Assembly: GCA_015350385.1 (NCBI GenBank)
Contig: WNKI01000001.1
Location: forward strand, 9,355,118-9,419,117
Reading direction: 5' to 3'
From: Aculops lycopersici
Lineage: Eukaryota; Arthropoda; Arachnida; Trombidiformes; Eriophyidae
DNA length: 64,000 nucleotides
The position numbers and the translations under genes were made by a program. The notes beneath the pieces are model-generated. The model was not told the DNA's origin, ran no database searches, and was given only the letters and a program-made list of their open reading frames with translations. This document shows positions 54,701 to 63,162 of the stretch, in pieces; position 1 is the stretch's first letter, and every line of letters starts with the position of its first letter.

Positions 54701-57329
54701 GGTATCGAACATTAAACGACAGGATATGTCGCGCAGCTCGCTCGACTCACCTGTTTTCGTTGATGATGTCAACAATGAGGATTCACTCTCAACCTCAGCC
54801 TCCAGCAACAAGCCAAATCAACAAGTTGCCAAAATGAAGAGTTTATGTCGCGAATTTTTCACTCCACCTGCAGACTCAAATGAGGTTCTAAACTTTGGTT
54901 TCAAATCGCATCAAGATCTACAACATCAAAGATCCAATATAAACTCAACGGACACAAACTCGACGCATGTGATGGGCTCGCGGCGGCCCAAGTCGCTGGC
55001 CGGAAGTAACGCACTAAAGAGTCACATGGAAACGCTTGAGATCAATGACCTCACTGCACCAATGAGATTGAACGACCCGAGTGATTTTTCTTTCGTCATG
55101 GCGTCGCGCTCGTCGTCGTCGACTTTGTCATCGCAGGGCCACCGAGACCGCCACTTGTTGAGCCAGCGACCGCTGTTCTCGTCGCCAACCGAAATTCGGG
55201 TTGCAAGTGAATCTTTGAACACTCTTCACAACCACCAGATTCTCGCCACCCAGTCGAGCCAAGATTACTTAAGTGCCTCGCTATTGCCCATTGTTGGCTG
55301 TGTATTTGCTCTCATATTCATGGTTACACTCATAAACGTTCTATTGAACTCAATTAGTTGCTTCTCTTCCGGTTCCTCAAAGCGGCGCCAACAAAGACTC
55401 CAACTCCACCGGCACCTAACGACAACTGCTCGGACCAACACCAATGGAGGGATCACTACGGGCCGAGTCCTTGGCAACGGAGGGGCCGGCAATAATGTTA
55501 AGAGTGTCTATGCTGCAAGTGACCATAGTGGCGCCACGACGAGCTCGCAATCGCGCTTCGTGGTTGTGGGCAAGGATGGCGAACCGTTCGGTGCGGCCTC
55601 GGTTTACTTCGATGTTCCCGCCACCCGCTTGGGCAACGGCTCTTCGGGAATCGATCGGCTTTCGGTGGGCGCTTCCGGTGGATCGTCGACCGAAAGCAGT
55701 GGCGGCAAGCACAGCTCCAGCTACCTGTTGTCTAGTGCGGCGCGCTACCCCCTGGGCAGCTCGTTTGAGGGCGATGAGCGACATAATGCCGATATGGTTG
55801 GTTTAGCTCGAAGAAACTACGATAATTTCATCAACAATATCTACAACTCTGAGCAATCAAGTCCGGGTAGCCGTGAAGGTCAAGACAACGAGTCGCCGGG
55901 TGAAATTCAAGCGGCGAAAATATTCACTGGTCCGAGGACACTGGCATCAAACAGTCGACGTCACACTCAACACCACTTGCACCACAACCACCACAACCAC
56001 CACAACCATCATCACCATCGACTCTCGCACCAGCAACTCCAAACATCGGCCAGCGCAACTTCAAGATTGTCGCCCTCTGCAAGCGAAAGTCGAGCCAATC
56101 AACTGGGCAACCAATCGGGTGGCGACTCCTCGCCGACTCCCTCGTCGTCAGGTAAATTGATTCGCGGCGGTGGCACTAGCAATCGGAATAAAAGGCAGAG
56201 AATTAGATTTGACAAGATAAATCCAATCTACAATATGGATGGTCTTTATGGTGGCGCGCCAGCAACAAGAGCCACAAGATTATCGAGTTTCGGCCACACA
56301 AATCCGGCCGCAAACTTGGGCACGCTCGATGTGGACGTGGACAATCCTCAGGTGCAATTTGAGGGGGGAAGAGTGATGCTCTCGAATGGATCCCAGTCGT
56401 CTTCGGCAGCTGCACCTGTGAATGGATCAAATCGAGATGCAATAATGGAAGCTGACGACAACGACGAGTGTCCCCTTTGCTCGCCCAGTGCCACTAGTTC
56501 CGCTTGCCTCGAGTCGCCCACTTGTTGCAGTGGCACTGAGGCAAGTGCAAATCCGAACCTGAGATTGCAACGCCAGGAGGAGATGGACTTGGTCGAGAGT
56601 GTCAATGGTAATGATGACGAGACTTCTCAATATTTCAACTGCTATTTGGATCGGCAAAAGCAAAGAATCCAAGAGCAACAACAGCAACTCGAATTGGTCA
56701 TGTCTAAAAATGGCTCTCTCATTCCACAGCCCTTCATAAACCCCACAGGTCCGGATACGGATAGCGTGGCCTCAGTTTTGACTCATCAACCTGTGGATTC
56801 GAATGATAACTCGCTGGATGATGATATCGAAGACTCGAAGGTAGAAGTAGCGGCGACGGTGGCAGCACTGGGACCATTAGCAAAAACTGCACAGTCCAGT
56901 GAAAAAGCATACTTCTTGTTTGGCGACAACCAAGCGGAGGAATCCATTGAAGCAAAAACCGCGCAGGAATCGGAAACCAGTGCCGCCGCCGACTCGCCCC
57001 CAGCGCCACCTCCACCTCCGCCTTTACCTGTGTCGTCTCCAAATCCAACAATCGCAAAGAGTGACCAGGTCATAAGCGCCGCGACCGACAAAGATTTGAC
57101 CATGAACGCGTCGGCAACAACACCACAGCCACTTGTTCAGGTGAATCCCATGGTCACCGGGACGATTCGCAATGGCACCGGTGGCGGTGCCAGTAGAGCC
57201 AAGTGCAGCTCTACGGACAGTAGTGGCGTCGGATTGGGTGAGTCGAATGAGACTATCAACAGGTCAGATTTTGATCTGCGCAGAAACCAACTGGCCTCAA
57301 AGCTTCACCTCGCGGCGCGGGGAAAGTAG
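51714..57329 (+). CDS. Large single-pass membrane protein with a split fibronectin type III domain
   Basis: From ATG 51714 it has 1871 residues. The frame stays open upstream to a clear acceptor (TTCTGTAACAG, 51679), so a 5' exon carrying a signal peptide may be missing. Residues 288-306 (LDIIDLEVTKSSAELTWNL) look like FN3 strands A and B with the core Trp304. About 590 low-complexity residues follow, including a mucin-like Thr/Pro block around 690-800. The remainder of an FN3 domain then appears at 897-980: WLVRMRKF, FENLDPASAYEICVES, and a Cys951/Cys976 pair of the kind seen in LRR-FN3 receptors. One transmembrane helix lies at 1190-1211 (LLPIVGCVFALIFMVTLINV), then a cytoplasmic tail of about 660 residues rich in Ser, Asn, Gln and His. 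An adhesion or synaptic receptor is a fair guess; no LRRs are visible in this window. Confidence 0.72.
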   Translation: MQTETTELPIKVASIEHRTVKVSGQSKERKLSRLLLEKQLDLLRKPQRFNSSSTSEQSAEGTDHGRGSHNGNKKLEISTITTTKAPPQRHLLKRAAIKLPPEAALSGGHGDATEQRPNIGSSGSVVIRMPRSQWPKSLAQSHQPTTLSLVSGNLEISKPPTSAVSATSQLASSSSNNNAETNFTENSNSDGKSNSNIRNNKTTSDTIATITKNRGQNNLHQKQRATTKSPLVHTDHLPASSKLLYVSYPSSDQKPNSILSAKYQQEIDRFDQMEAQQQQQVAAMVAQLDIIDLEVTKSSAELTWNLSMLPTNGPVSNQLPVASASKQSVNVRSPSESASQQDSLLSRREEQFGERVLVKRDTIRVTPTLVERGKLRRPAKREGRKNEDQDQDENNNDNNDDANNQRDDEALQQTRRVRHKNHEHLLEPIVDSREEEDSSAEYDPVVATTTSTTSTTTTTSKPLRRRPAKSRVELVSVMQLDNDSDSPSSASDAPPEVPGNEPELVRKISPPPVGHSTNPKPMTLGERSHMSRVQPLPSHGPSRRPPMRASPAPITQANNLSSSTISSTEEPEPRLPANRHHHDEMNIPQVVPSKRPAPRARQLAAHIPATSSERSSSEPPMFKLPSVPLNRIVPTITSSGSTITASVVSSSSLSSPERPKLIRGKSNLNPVQSQRNGKSVFVDSSVQHSTSTTSSTTTTTTTTTTTTTPAPQPPVTELPTTPTETISKTPATPVTAPVRTTPEVVSITHVTTTTEAPVVTTTAPPTTTQQPTTTTTRQPTTTTESPSTSTRPPTTTGAPSFKTTSDLLPNSEKPVSSATATVSTTTTTTSSTSIPNTTSNNSRQLNMLSSQMVTKSSLQTAPPDFSTTSTSNRPPRAETLSPLASLPDEQPQEKVRKSKWLVRMRKFASNEVDIVRVVINNLDGIPMSPNPAHERKILFENLDPASAYEICVESASPNQQVADKHQILNANHFLKCHDTSDVNLAEESSSQESPPLVSNIKRQDMSRSSLDSPVFVDDVNNEDSLSTSASSNKPNQQVAKMKSLCREFFTPPADSNEVLNFGFKSHQDLQHQRSNINSTDTNSTHVMGSRRPKSLAGSNALKSHMETLEINDLTAPMRLNDPSDFSFVMASRSSSSTLSSQGHRDRHLLSQRPLFSSPTEIRVASESLNTLHNHQILATQSSQDYLSASLLPIVGCVFALIFMVTLINVLLNSISCFSSGSSKRRQQRLQLHRHLTTTARTNTNGGITTGRVLGNGGAGNNVKSVYAASDHSGATTSSQSRFVVVGKDGEPFGAASVYFDVPATRLGNGSSGIDRLSVGASGGSSTESSGGKHSSSYLLSSAARYPLGSSFEGDERHNADMVGLARRNYDNFINNIYNSEQSSPGSREGQDNESPGEIQAAKIFTGPRTLASNSRRHTQHHLHHNHHNHHNHHHHRLSHQQLQTSASATSRLSPSASESRANQLGNQSGGDSSPTPSSSGKLIRGGGTSNRNKRQRIRFDKINPIYNMDGLYGGAPATRATRLSSFGHTNPAANLGTLDVDVDNPQVQFEGGRVMLSNGSQSSSAAAPVNGSNRDAIMEADDNDECPLCSPSATSSACLESPTCCSGTEASANPNLRLQRQEEMDLVESVNGNDDETSQYFNCYLDRQKQRIQEQQQQLELVMSKNGSLIPQPFINPTGPDTDSVASVLTHQPVDSNDNSLDDDIEDSKVEVAATVAALGPLAKTAQSSEKAYFLFGDNQAEESIEAKTAQESETSAAADSPPAPPPPPPLPVSSPNPTIAKSDQVISAATDKDLTMNASATTPQPLVQVNPMVTGTIRNGTGGGASRAKCSSTDSSGVGLGESNETINRSDFDLRRNQLASKLHLAARGK

Positions 57330-57668
57330 CACCAGCTATAAGGTTGAGATGCACAAATGAGCAACTGAGAATCAGAAACCTTGGACCACGGTTATTACTA
57401 ATAAACACTCTTGATTATTTAGAATAGTTATCCCCTCTTCTCACTTTATCTCACCGCTGCTCAGCCCTGATCGCGGCTCCCTTGTCTCTTTCATGACTAA
57501 TGCTTCTTTCCTCAGCCTTCGAAATCCTCTCGAGGGCGCACGCGAATTGTAACCGGATTGAAATTGGCCAGTTACTTCACTTTGTGGCTTCAAGAAGTTT
57601 GCATCGAGTTGTAAGAATTTTGTGCGAGTTTTTCTGTAACCGAGTGCGATTCGTCATATAACATCAAG
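57330..57668 (+). other. 3' UTR of the FN3 protein gene and leader of the next gene
   Basis: AATAAA at 57400-57405 ends the upstream transcript. The remaining ~260 bases hold the promoter and leader of the gene at 57669; no clear TATA box is seen. Confidence 0.5.
57400..57405 (+). terminator. Poly(A) signal AATAAA of the FN3 protein gene
   Basis: Found 71 bases after the TAG stop at 57327-57329. Confidence 0.6.
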
Positions 57669-58439
57669 ATGAATAGATTACCAAAGGTTTCTATAGCTAT
57701 CGTCGTAGTGATTTTTGTAGTTTGCTCAAGCAAACAGGTGACTGGAGCGCCTGATAACACGTCAACCGCAAGACAACAAGGAGAAGTCGCAACAGACAAC
57801 GAAATTGAAGATGACCAGAGAATCGAACTAGTCGAGCCCTACAAGTCGATGATCCAAACGACAGCAAGATTTGCTATAGCTCAAACTAGAATACCCACAG
57901 TAATCCATATGGAAACGCTGATGAAGATTTTGGGAGAGGTTGCCTACCATCTGGCAAAACCTGTGGTCCTCTTCAAAGTGGTAAAGCTTGTTGGAATCCT
58001 GGTTGCGACAGTAACCGCAGCTACATTTGCCTTCCCTAGTAGCTACGCTTTTGTAGACTCATTCTACAAAGATCCAATCAATACTCTAAATCTAGATAGA
58101 TATTTTAGTAACGGCGTTAGCGAAAGATCTGTTCTATCGATTATCGAGTCGAGAACAGGTGAAGCATTGAATCGTGTTGGATTACAGGATAGCTCTTGCC
58201 GTGAGAGATCCCTATGTTACGCAGGTGAGATACTGAGATGCACCTTTCCGGCTACCTCGCAAAGTGTAGCCAGGACTATGAGCGGCAGCTTCTCTGATTC
58301 TGGAATCAAGGATAATGTCTACTATAAAGCGTTTACTTCCGGTTTTGTAGATAGAAACTGCACAAACGTTGGACTAGACAGCAACTCGAGAGATAATGGC
58401 AACTGTTTGGCCAGCATCGTGAGCTCACTGGTTCGATAG
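57669..58439 (+). CDS. Small secreted or membrane protein of unknown function
   Basis: This is a 256-residue protein. A clean signal peptide (SIAIVVVIFVVCS, cleavage likely near ATG-APDN at 26/27) is followed by an acidic segment. Residues 97-122 are hydrophobic and could be a membrane helix or a buried one. The C-terminal half has five Cys (177, 183, 191, 231, 246) in the pattern SSCRERSLCYAGEILRC, preceded by an amphipathic ALNRVGLQ helix. That helix-plus-CxxxxxC pattern faintly recalls arthropod DM4/12-type secreted proteins, but I would not assign it. One NCT sequon lies near the end. It is intronless, with AATAAA at 58502-58507. Function unknown. Confidence 0.72.
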   Translation: MNRLPKVSIAIVVVIFVVCSSKQVTGAPDNTSTARQQGEVATDNEIEDDQRIELVEPYKSMIQTTARFAIAQTRIPTVIHMETLMKILGEVAYHLAKPVVLFKVVKLVGILVATVTAATFAFPSSYAFVDSFYKDPINTLNLDRYFSNGVSERSVLSIIESRTGEALNRVGLQDSSCRERSLCYAGEILRCTFPATSQSVARTMSGSFSDSGIKDNVYYKAFTSGFVDRNCTNVGLDSNSRDNGNCLASIVSSLVR

Positions 58440-58501
58440 ACTGATGAAATGTATCAATGATAAATTTTGTGACAAAACAAATAATTGCACAGGTGTGCAA
58501 A

Positions 58502-58507
58502 AATAAA
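58502..58507 (+). terminator. Poly(A) signal AATAAA of the secreted-protein gene
   Basis: It lies 63 bases past the TAG at 58437-58439. A minus-strand AATAAA at 58562-58567 serves the opposing gene, so the two 3' ends nearly touch. Confidence 0.55.
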
Positions 58508-58561
58508 CGCGACGATCCGGACGTAATTGTTTCATAGAATATTTTTATATACTGGTTGAGT

Positions 58562-58567
58562 TTTATT
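58562..58567 (-). terminator. Poly(A) signal AATAAA of the C2H2/histone-fold-like gene
   Basis: TTTATT on the + strand, 77 bases beyond the stop of the minus-strand gene. Confidence 0.5.
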
Positions 58568-58643
58568 TTGAACACAGTTTGTGAGAATTACCTTGTGAGA
58601 GCTTCGATTTGGGTTTCTTTGTGTTGTAATATATGAATTTGAT

Positions 58644-60995
58644 TTACATTTGATTTTTCTGCATCATCTTGTAGGCAAGCTGCACATCAGACGCCTTGAT
58701 CTCGTTCTTTTTCTGCGGCGTATCAAAGGAGGTATTTCCGTAAGAGCGACACTGCTCTAAGGAGGCGTAGTGGTCAACAATTGTTTGTGAGTTGCACAAG
58801 AGGGAATTGGTAAACTTCTCGATGAGCCTCTTCACTTCGTTCAATCCGTCTGGTCCAATGTTTGAATCTGTCTTAGCAGCAATGGTCCTTATAAATGAGT
58901 TTAAGGAGTTGTTATTATTGTCAACTAGAAGACTTGCTGACCGATTATTGTGACCACCACCGCTAACTCTTCCCATATCCGCGGCTCCCAAGCTGTCCAT
59001 TGAGAGGCCGAAGTTTGGATCACCATTGCTCATTCCACTCAAAGCGGCGAGGCTACTAAAATTGCCATTGTTTGATGGGAATAAGGAGGCAGTATTTGGT
59101 GGCGAGCTGCTATTATGTTGACGTTGTCTCTTGTGAACACTATTTAGTTGGTTTTGGAGGGTAGTGGCGACATTCCCTGCGACACTTTTCTCATTTTGAG
59201 TCTTCAGGGTCGAGATTGTCTCGTTAAGCAGGGATAACAACGACGAGTTAACAGGTGTTCCATCTGGCAACGATTGAGATGGATTTGTGCCTCTGTTTCC
59301 ATTGTTATTGTTATTATTATTATTATTACTGATGTTGATGATACTGCTGTTGCTACTGGGCCTCGAGCATTGCGATATATTGATCGTGTTTGCGGAATTG
59401 TTAGCAGATTTGGCTATTCTTGAAACAGGTTGCTGTTGCTGCTGTGTTTGGTTCGATTGTTGCGGTGGTTGTTGGGTTAGACTTGTTAGAATGTTGAACA
59501 ATGAGCTAGTGGTATTGTTCAAGTTTTTCTGAGAGTCATCAAGGTTGTTATTATTATTCCTTTGGTGGGCTTGCTGCTGCTGCTGCTGGTTATGGAGATT
59601 TAACTGCTGTAGTTGTTGCTGTTGTGCATGTGGACTTGATTGGGCTCCACCGGTGGCTTGAATGAGACTTTGTAAGGATGACATGGGGAAGGGTTGCGAT
59701 GACTGTGGTTCCTGGGGAAATCTTACTGGTTTGCTCTTGTTAATGAGTGAAGTGGAACCATGTGATGAGCTGTTACCATAGCGTCCGACTACATTACGGC
59801 GCGCAAAGGCTAGAGCGGAGTCATTGATGTTTGATAGCCCATAGTCGAGTTTATCATTAAGGCCGAATTCATTATATCTATCAGTTGGCATAGACTTTCT
59901 TGGCGAAGGCTGACTAGGTCTCTTCTTTGACCAGCCCAACTTCCTTCTCTTGTTGAGCCTGTTCGCTTGGTAGTGAACGAAGAGAACGTGGGTCCTTAGG
60001 CCGGCAGCAATGGTGCCAGGCATAGGGTCAGCACGAGCGTCATTAATAAGCTTACCGCAACCCATGACAGGACACTCATTTGTAGCTTTCTTGTTGATGG
60101 CCTGACCGCGACGAATCTCTTCCAACGTGCAATCTTCCTTAACTTTAGGCAGTGTCCAAACATTGGGATCAACCGGTGGTTGTATCTCTTCGATGGCGGC
60201 GTTTGAAGTCGATGGGGTTTGTTGCTCTTCCTCGAGATTGGCATCTTCGTAAGCCATATCATCGTCGTCCATTGGGTGGGCTTGATTAATTCCAGGCTCG
60301 TTAGCCAAATCGAAATCCGACGGCTGATCCCCACTCGATTGTGATGGCAAGTCGGAGGCGTCCTGGGTCTTGACACTCTTAGCATCATCAACAAGTGGCA
60401 GCTGGTCTCCCTCTTGAACAAATTCTACATCGTCCAAATCACCAGCTGAATCTGAGATATCACCATTATTGTCAGCATCATTATTATCATCGATGGCTAG
60501 TTCGTCTTTAACCTTCTTATCAGAAATCATTTGTTCCTCTTCCTCATGTTCTGCAATGTCTTCTTGATCACTCTCCGATTGAACCTTGGGCGTCGGATTC
60601 TTGGCTAACAGTGATGTGGAGGCAGTGTTTAAATTTGTAAATCTATCACCATCGACACGTAACCTAAGTCTCGGTAAATCGCCATGACTACTGTGCGTTC
60701 CATTACCCTCCTGTTGTGCCTCACTAGGGACAACAATTCTTTCCTCATTGTCCTCATCAACGGGCGAGCTATCACTGTTGCTATTGTTCGCCGAGAATGG
60801 TCCAGGGTCAGTGGAGGATTTATCATAAAGGGACTTGACTGTAGACAGCCAGTAATCTGACTTGTTGTTCTTGTTTGATGAGGTTGTGGTTGTGGTTGTT
60901 GCTGTGGCTGAAGTTGAGGAATCTTTGGTCCTCTTGTTGCGCATTTCTATCAGTTCCCTTAGTCCATCTTTGTTGTCAACTTTAGAGACTTCCAT
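58644..60995 (-). CDS. Nuclear-type protein with C2H2-like finger and histone-fold-like C-terminus
   Basis: This is a 783-residue protein. The N-terminus has a Thr run and strongly acidic stretches (about 80-260). A finger-like motif follows at 308-341: Cys308, Cys313, His336 and His341 (C-x4-C-x22-H-x4-H), directly followed by a basic patch (NRLNKRRKLGWSKKRP). The middle ~340 residues are Gln/Asn/Ser-rich. The last ~75 residues are clean and helical: EVKRLIEKFTNSLLCNS, then EIKASDVQLAYKMMQ. The layout of a helix, a loop and a DVQLA helix resembles the end of TAF9/TAF12-type histone folds (DVRLAIQ, DVQLHLE). A TFIID/SAGA-like or chromatin role is therefore inferred, but I do not recognise the whole protein. 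The finger loop of 22 is too long for a classical C2H2. Intronless; the start is the first ATG. Confidence 0.75.
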   Translation of the reverse strand: MEVSKVDNKDGLRELIEMRNKRTKDSSTSATATTTTTTSSNKNNKSDYWLSTVKSLYDKSSTDPGPFSANNSNSDSSPVDEDNEERIVVPSEAQQEGNGTHSSHGDLPRLRLRVDGDRFTNLNTASTSLLAKNPTPKVQSESDQEDIAEHEEEEQMISDKKVKDELAIDDNNDADNNGDISDSAGDLDDVEFVQEGDQLPLVDDAKSVKTQDASDLPSQSSGDQPSDFDLANEPGINQAHPMDDDDMAYEDANLEEEQQTPSTSNAAIEEIQPPVDPNVWTLPKVKEDCTLEEIRRGQAINKKATNECPVMGCGKLINDARADPMPGTIAAGLRTHVLFVHYQANRLNKRRKLGWSKKRPSQPSPRKSMPTDRYNEFGLNDKLDYGLSNINDSALAFARRNVVGRYGNSSSHGSTSLINKSKPVRFPQEPQSSQPFPMSSLQSLIQATGGAQSSPHAQQQQLQQLNLHNQQQQQQAHQRNNNNNLDDSQKNLNNTTSSLFNILTSLTQQPPQQSNQTQQQQQPVSRIAKSANNSANTINISQCSRPSSNSSIINISNNNNNNNNNGNRGTNPSQSLPDGTPVNSSLLSLLNETISTLKTQNEKSVAGNVATTLQNQLNSVHKRQRQHNSSSPPNTASLFPSNNGNFSSLAALSGMSNGDPNFGLSMDSLGAADMGRVSGGGHNNRSASLLVDNNNNSLNSFIRTIAAKTDSNIGPDGLNEVKRLIEKFTNSLLCNSQTIVDHYASLEQCRSYGNTSFDTPQKKNEIKASDVQLAYKMMQKNQM

Positions 60996-62630
60996 TTTTC
61001 AAAGTATACGAGCGAGCTTAAGGCCTGAATAAAATTGAAAAATATTCTAACAAGTTCATGAATCTCTATAGCTTTGATATTTAGACTATGCTAAACTTCA
61101 CTTTCGATTATTGTTGTTGTTGATGGTGGTGTTAATGCAAAAATCCATTGACGTATGATCTATCTGAATAAAATACTTTCACCTTGCCACCCTCGTAGCG
61201 ATTGTGAGAAAGTTGACCTTTGGAAGATTTTATCTCGAGATTGTAATAATATAACTTGCAATTCAATAGCTTGTTGCTTCAATGAGCAAATACACGAAAT
61301 GCGCGCATGGACAGGATGGTGATTTTGTGGAATATTTCTCCTGTTATTCGATGATCCTTCGAATGTCCGAAGAGTTGCAACTTCTTTCTAATTGCAAGGT
61401 TCAAGGTGAATGAGTAATTTCAAGATTCAAATTTGTCCAACAATAGTAATGACAACTTGGTCTGTTAAAGGGATAATATTATTATGAAAGTCTTCCGCAC
61501 GATTTTTAAACTGGAAGGAAGGAGGGTGAGGAAATAGGAATTATCAAGTGGTATTGTTGTTAGCGTGATGTGTTGTGTGTTGGTGATGCTGCTGCTCGAT
61601 GCCGCTCCCGCTACCGCCTCTTGTTGCTGGGCCAAAATCTCAGTGAACTCTGCAGTATTTCCTAGACGGCCAAGCGACCGCCGCCGCCGGAGTCCTCAGT
61701 TGTGGCCGGCGGCGGCGGTACCAGGCAGCTGAAGCGGCACACAGCCACCCTTCAGTCTTTTCCCCTGTGTTGTGCTAGGTGCTGCTGCCGCTGTCGCCTT
61801 TGCTAGGCGCTCTTATGTCGTTGGTCGCCGAGCCTTCGTTATCGACGTCGTCGCCGACGTAGTTTCCCTGTGGCCGGCGGCAGCACAGGACATTTGCACA
61901 ACAACAACCCACAGTGACAAAGTGGGCGCCCAACGTGATTTGCCACAAGGTTTGACGACGCTGCGCGAGATGTAAATTGAGTAAGTCTTGCATTGGAGTT
62001 CAATGCGAGAAAAAATTGAAGCTTGTCAACCCTCAGTCTTTAGCTAGAAACTAAGCTCAGGTGAGTTTCTAACTTTGGGCTCAATGTCAAGTTGCATACT
62101 TTGTAAAAGACCATCGATTTGTGGTACCTTCACGCGTTTGTTTCAAATTTTGCGCCATATGTACAACACGTAGCAGACAAATCACACAAAACACAATGGC
62201 CCATCGAGGGCCAATGGCCCGAAAGCACAGAGTGATCATCGCGAGGTTTGCCCAAGGATTAGATAACGACATCGCAGGTTTTAGTTGATTCTCCGGCAAG
62301 AGATGATCTTGTCAGCATCTTTCATGAACCTAAACAATGACAACATTGTAGTCTTTATAGCTCCAAACAGTATGGTTGATCACGATAACAGTTATCATTG
62401 ATAGCATAGTCTGCCAGAAACCGTTTTTCGCGCTAGCCGGTCACACGCCGTAGCGCATCAGGTGCTACATTTGAATCGTAAACGACCCCAAGATTTCGAT
62501 AAGAAGGCTGCATGTAGACATCTCTTCATAAGCACCAACAATTGAGACAAGAGTTAAAAATGTCAAAACAAAAGATCAAAGTGGAAATTTGAGTTTTGAA
62601 TGTGGCGCGGTTCAGGTTACCGGATACTTA

Positions 62631-62691
62631 CGCAGGACTTTCTGTGTTATTGCAATGGCGTTTTGCTAGTCCTGCGCTCACAGGCAGGACT
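62631..62691 (+). repeat. Three-part AGTCCTGC repeat able to form two alternative hairpins
   Basis: CGCAGGACT (62631-62639) is the reverse complement of AGTCCTGCG (62668-62676). A third element, GCAGGACT (62684-62691), also pairs with the middle one across an 8-base loop. A T run follows at once. Confidence 0.75.
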
Positions 62692-62799
62692 CTTTTTTCG
62701 ACTCTGTGTTAACTCTATGGAGGTCCGCCATTCCAACGTACCTGCAGTTTGAGGGCATCTTTTGTTTGCAGTTTCAGCTTGTGCGTCTAGTATTCTTCG

Positions 62800-62823
62800 C
62801 TCTCTCTCTCTCTCTCTCTCTCT
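62800..62823. repeat. (TC)n microsatellite
   Basis: Twelve TC units in the leader region of VCP, followed by further C/T-rich sequence. Confidence 0.9.
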
Positions 62824-63162
62824 ATTTCTCTCCCTCTCTTACAAACTAATGCTGTCGGCTGGGAGAATCTCGCTCCGTCTCCGATGAATCAGCCTTACAA
62901 AATTGCCCATCTATCGCTTGACATCGCGCGCTGCGTGCATACAAAACTCGTCAAAAGATAAATTGAAAATACTCTATCTTATTTGGCATCGAGACAACAT
63001 ACAATAATTATATTATCCTACTGATTTATAATCCATATCAATTATCAACAGGATAATAATTCAGAGACACCAATAACAACTATATCCTCACTGTTACTTG
63101 ATAACATCATCAATTTGATACCATCCAAAAACAACAACAGTAAATATTATTATAAACAAAAG

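Larger units (their letters stand above)
60996..63162. other. Head-to-head intergenic region upstream of VCP
   Basis: About 2.2 kb separates divergent genes. No coding frame is supported. There is a GTAAGT at 61981 that could end an untranslated VCP leader exon, a (TC)n run at 62800-62823, and a set of interacting AGTCCTGC repeats at 62631-62691. Confidence 0.5.

Noticed and set aside
61772..61993. Short frames on both strands before VCP
   Set aside because: They start at non-ATG codons or have no recognisable content; the region is better read as a promoter or leader.
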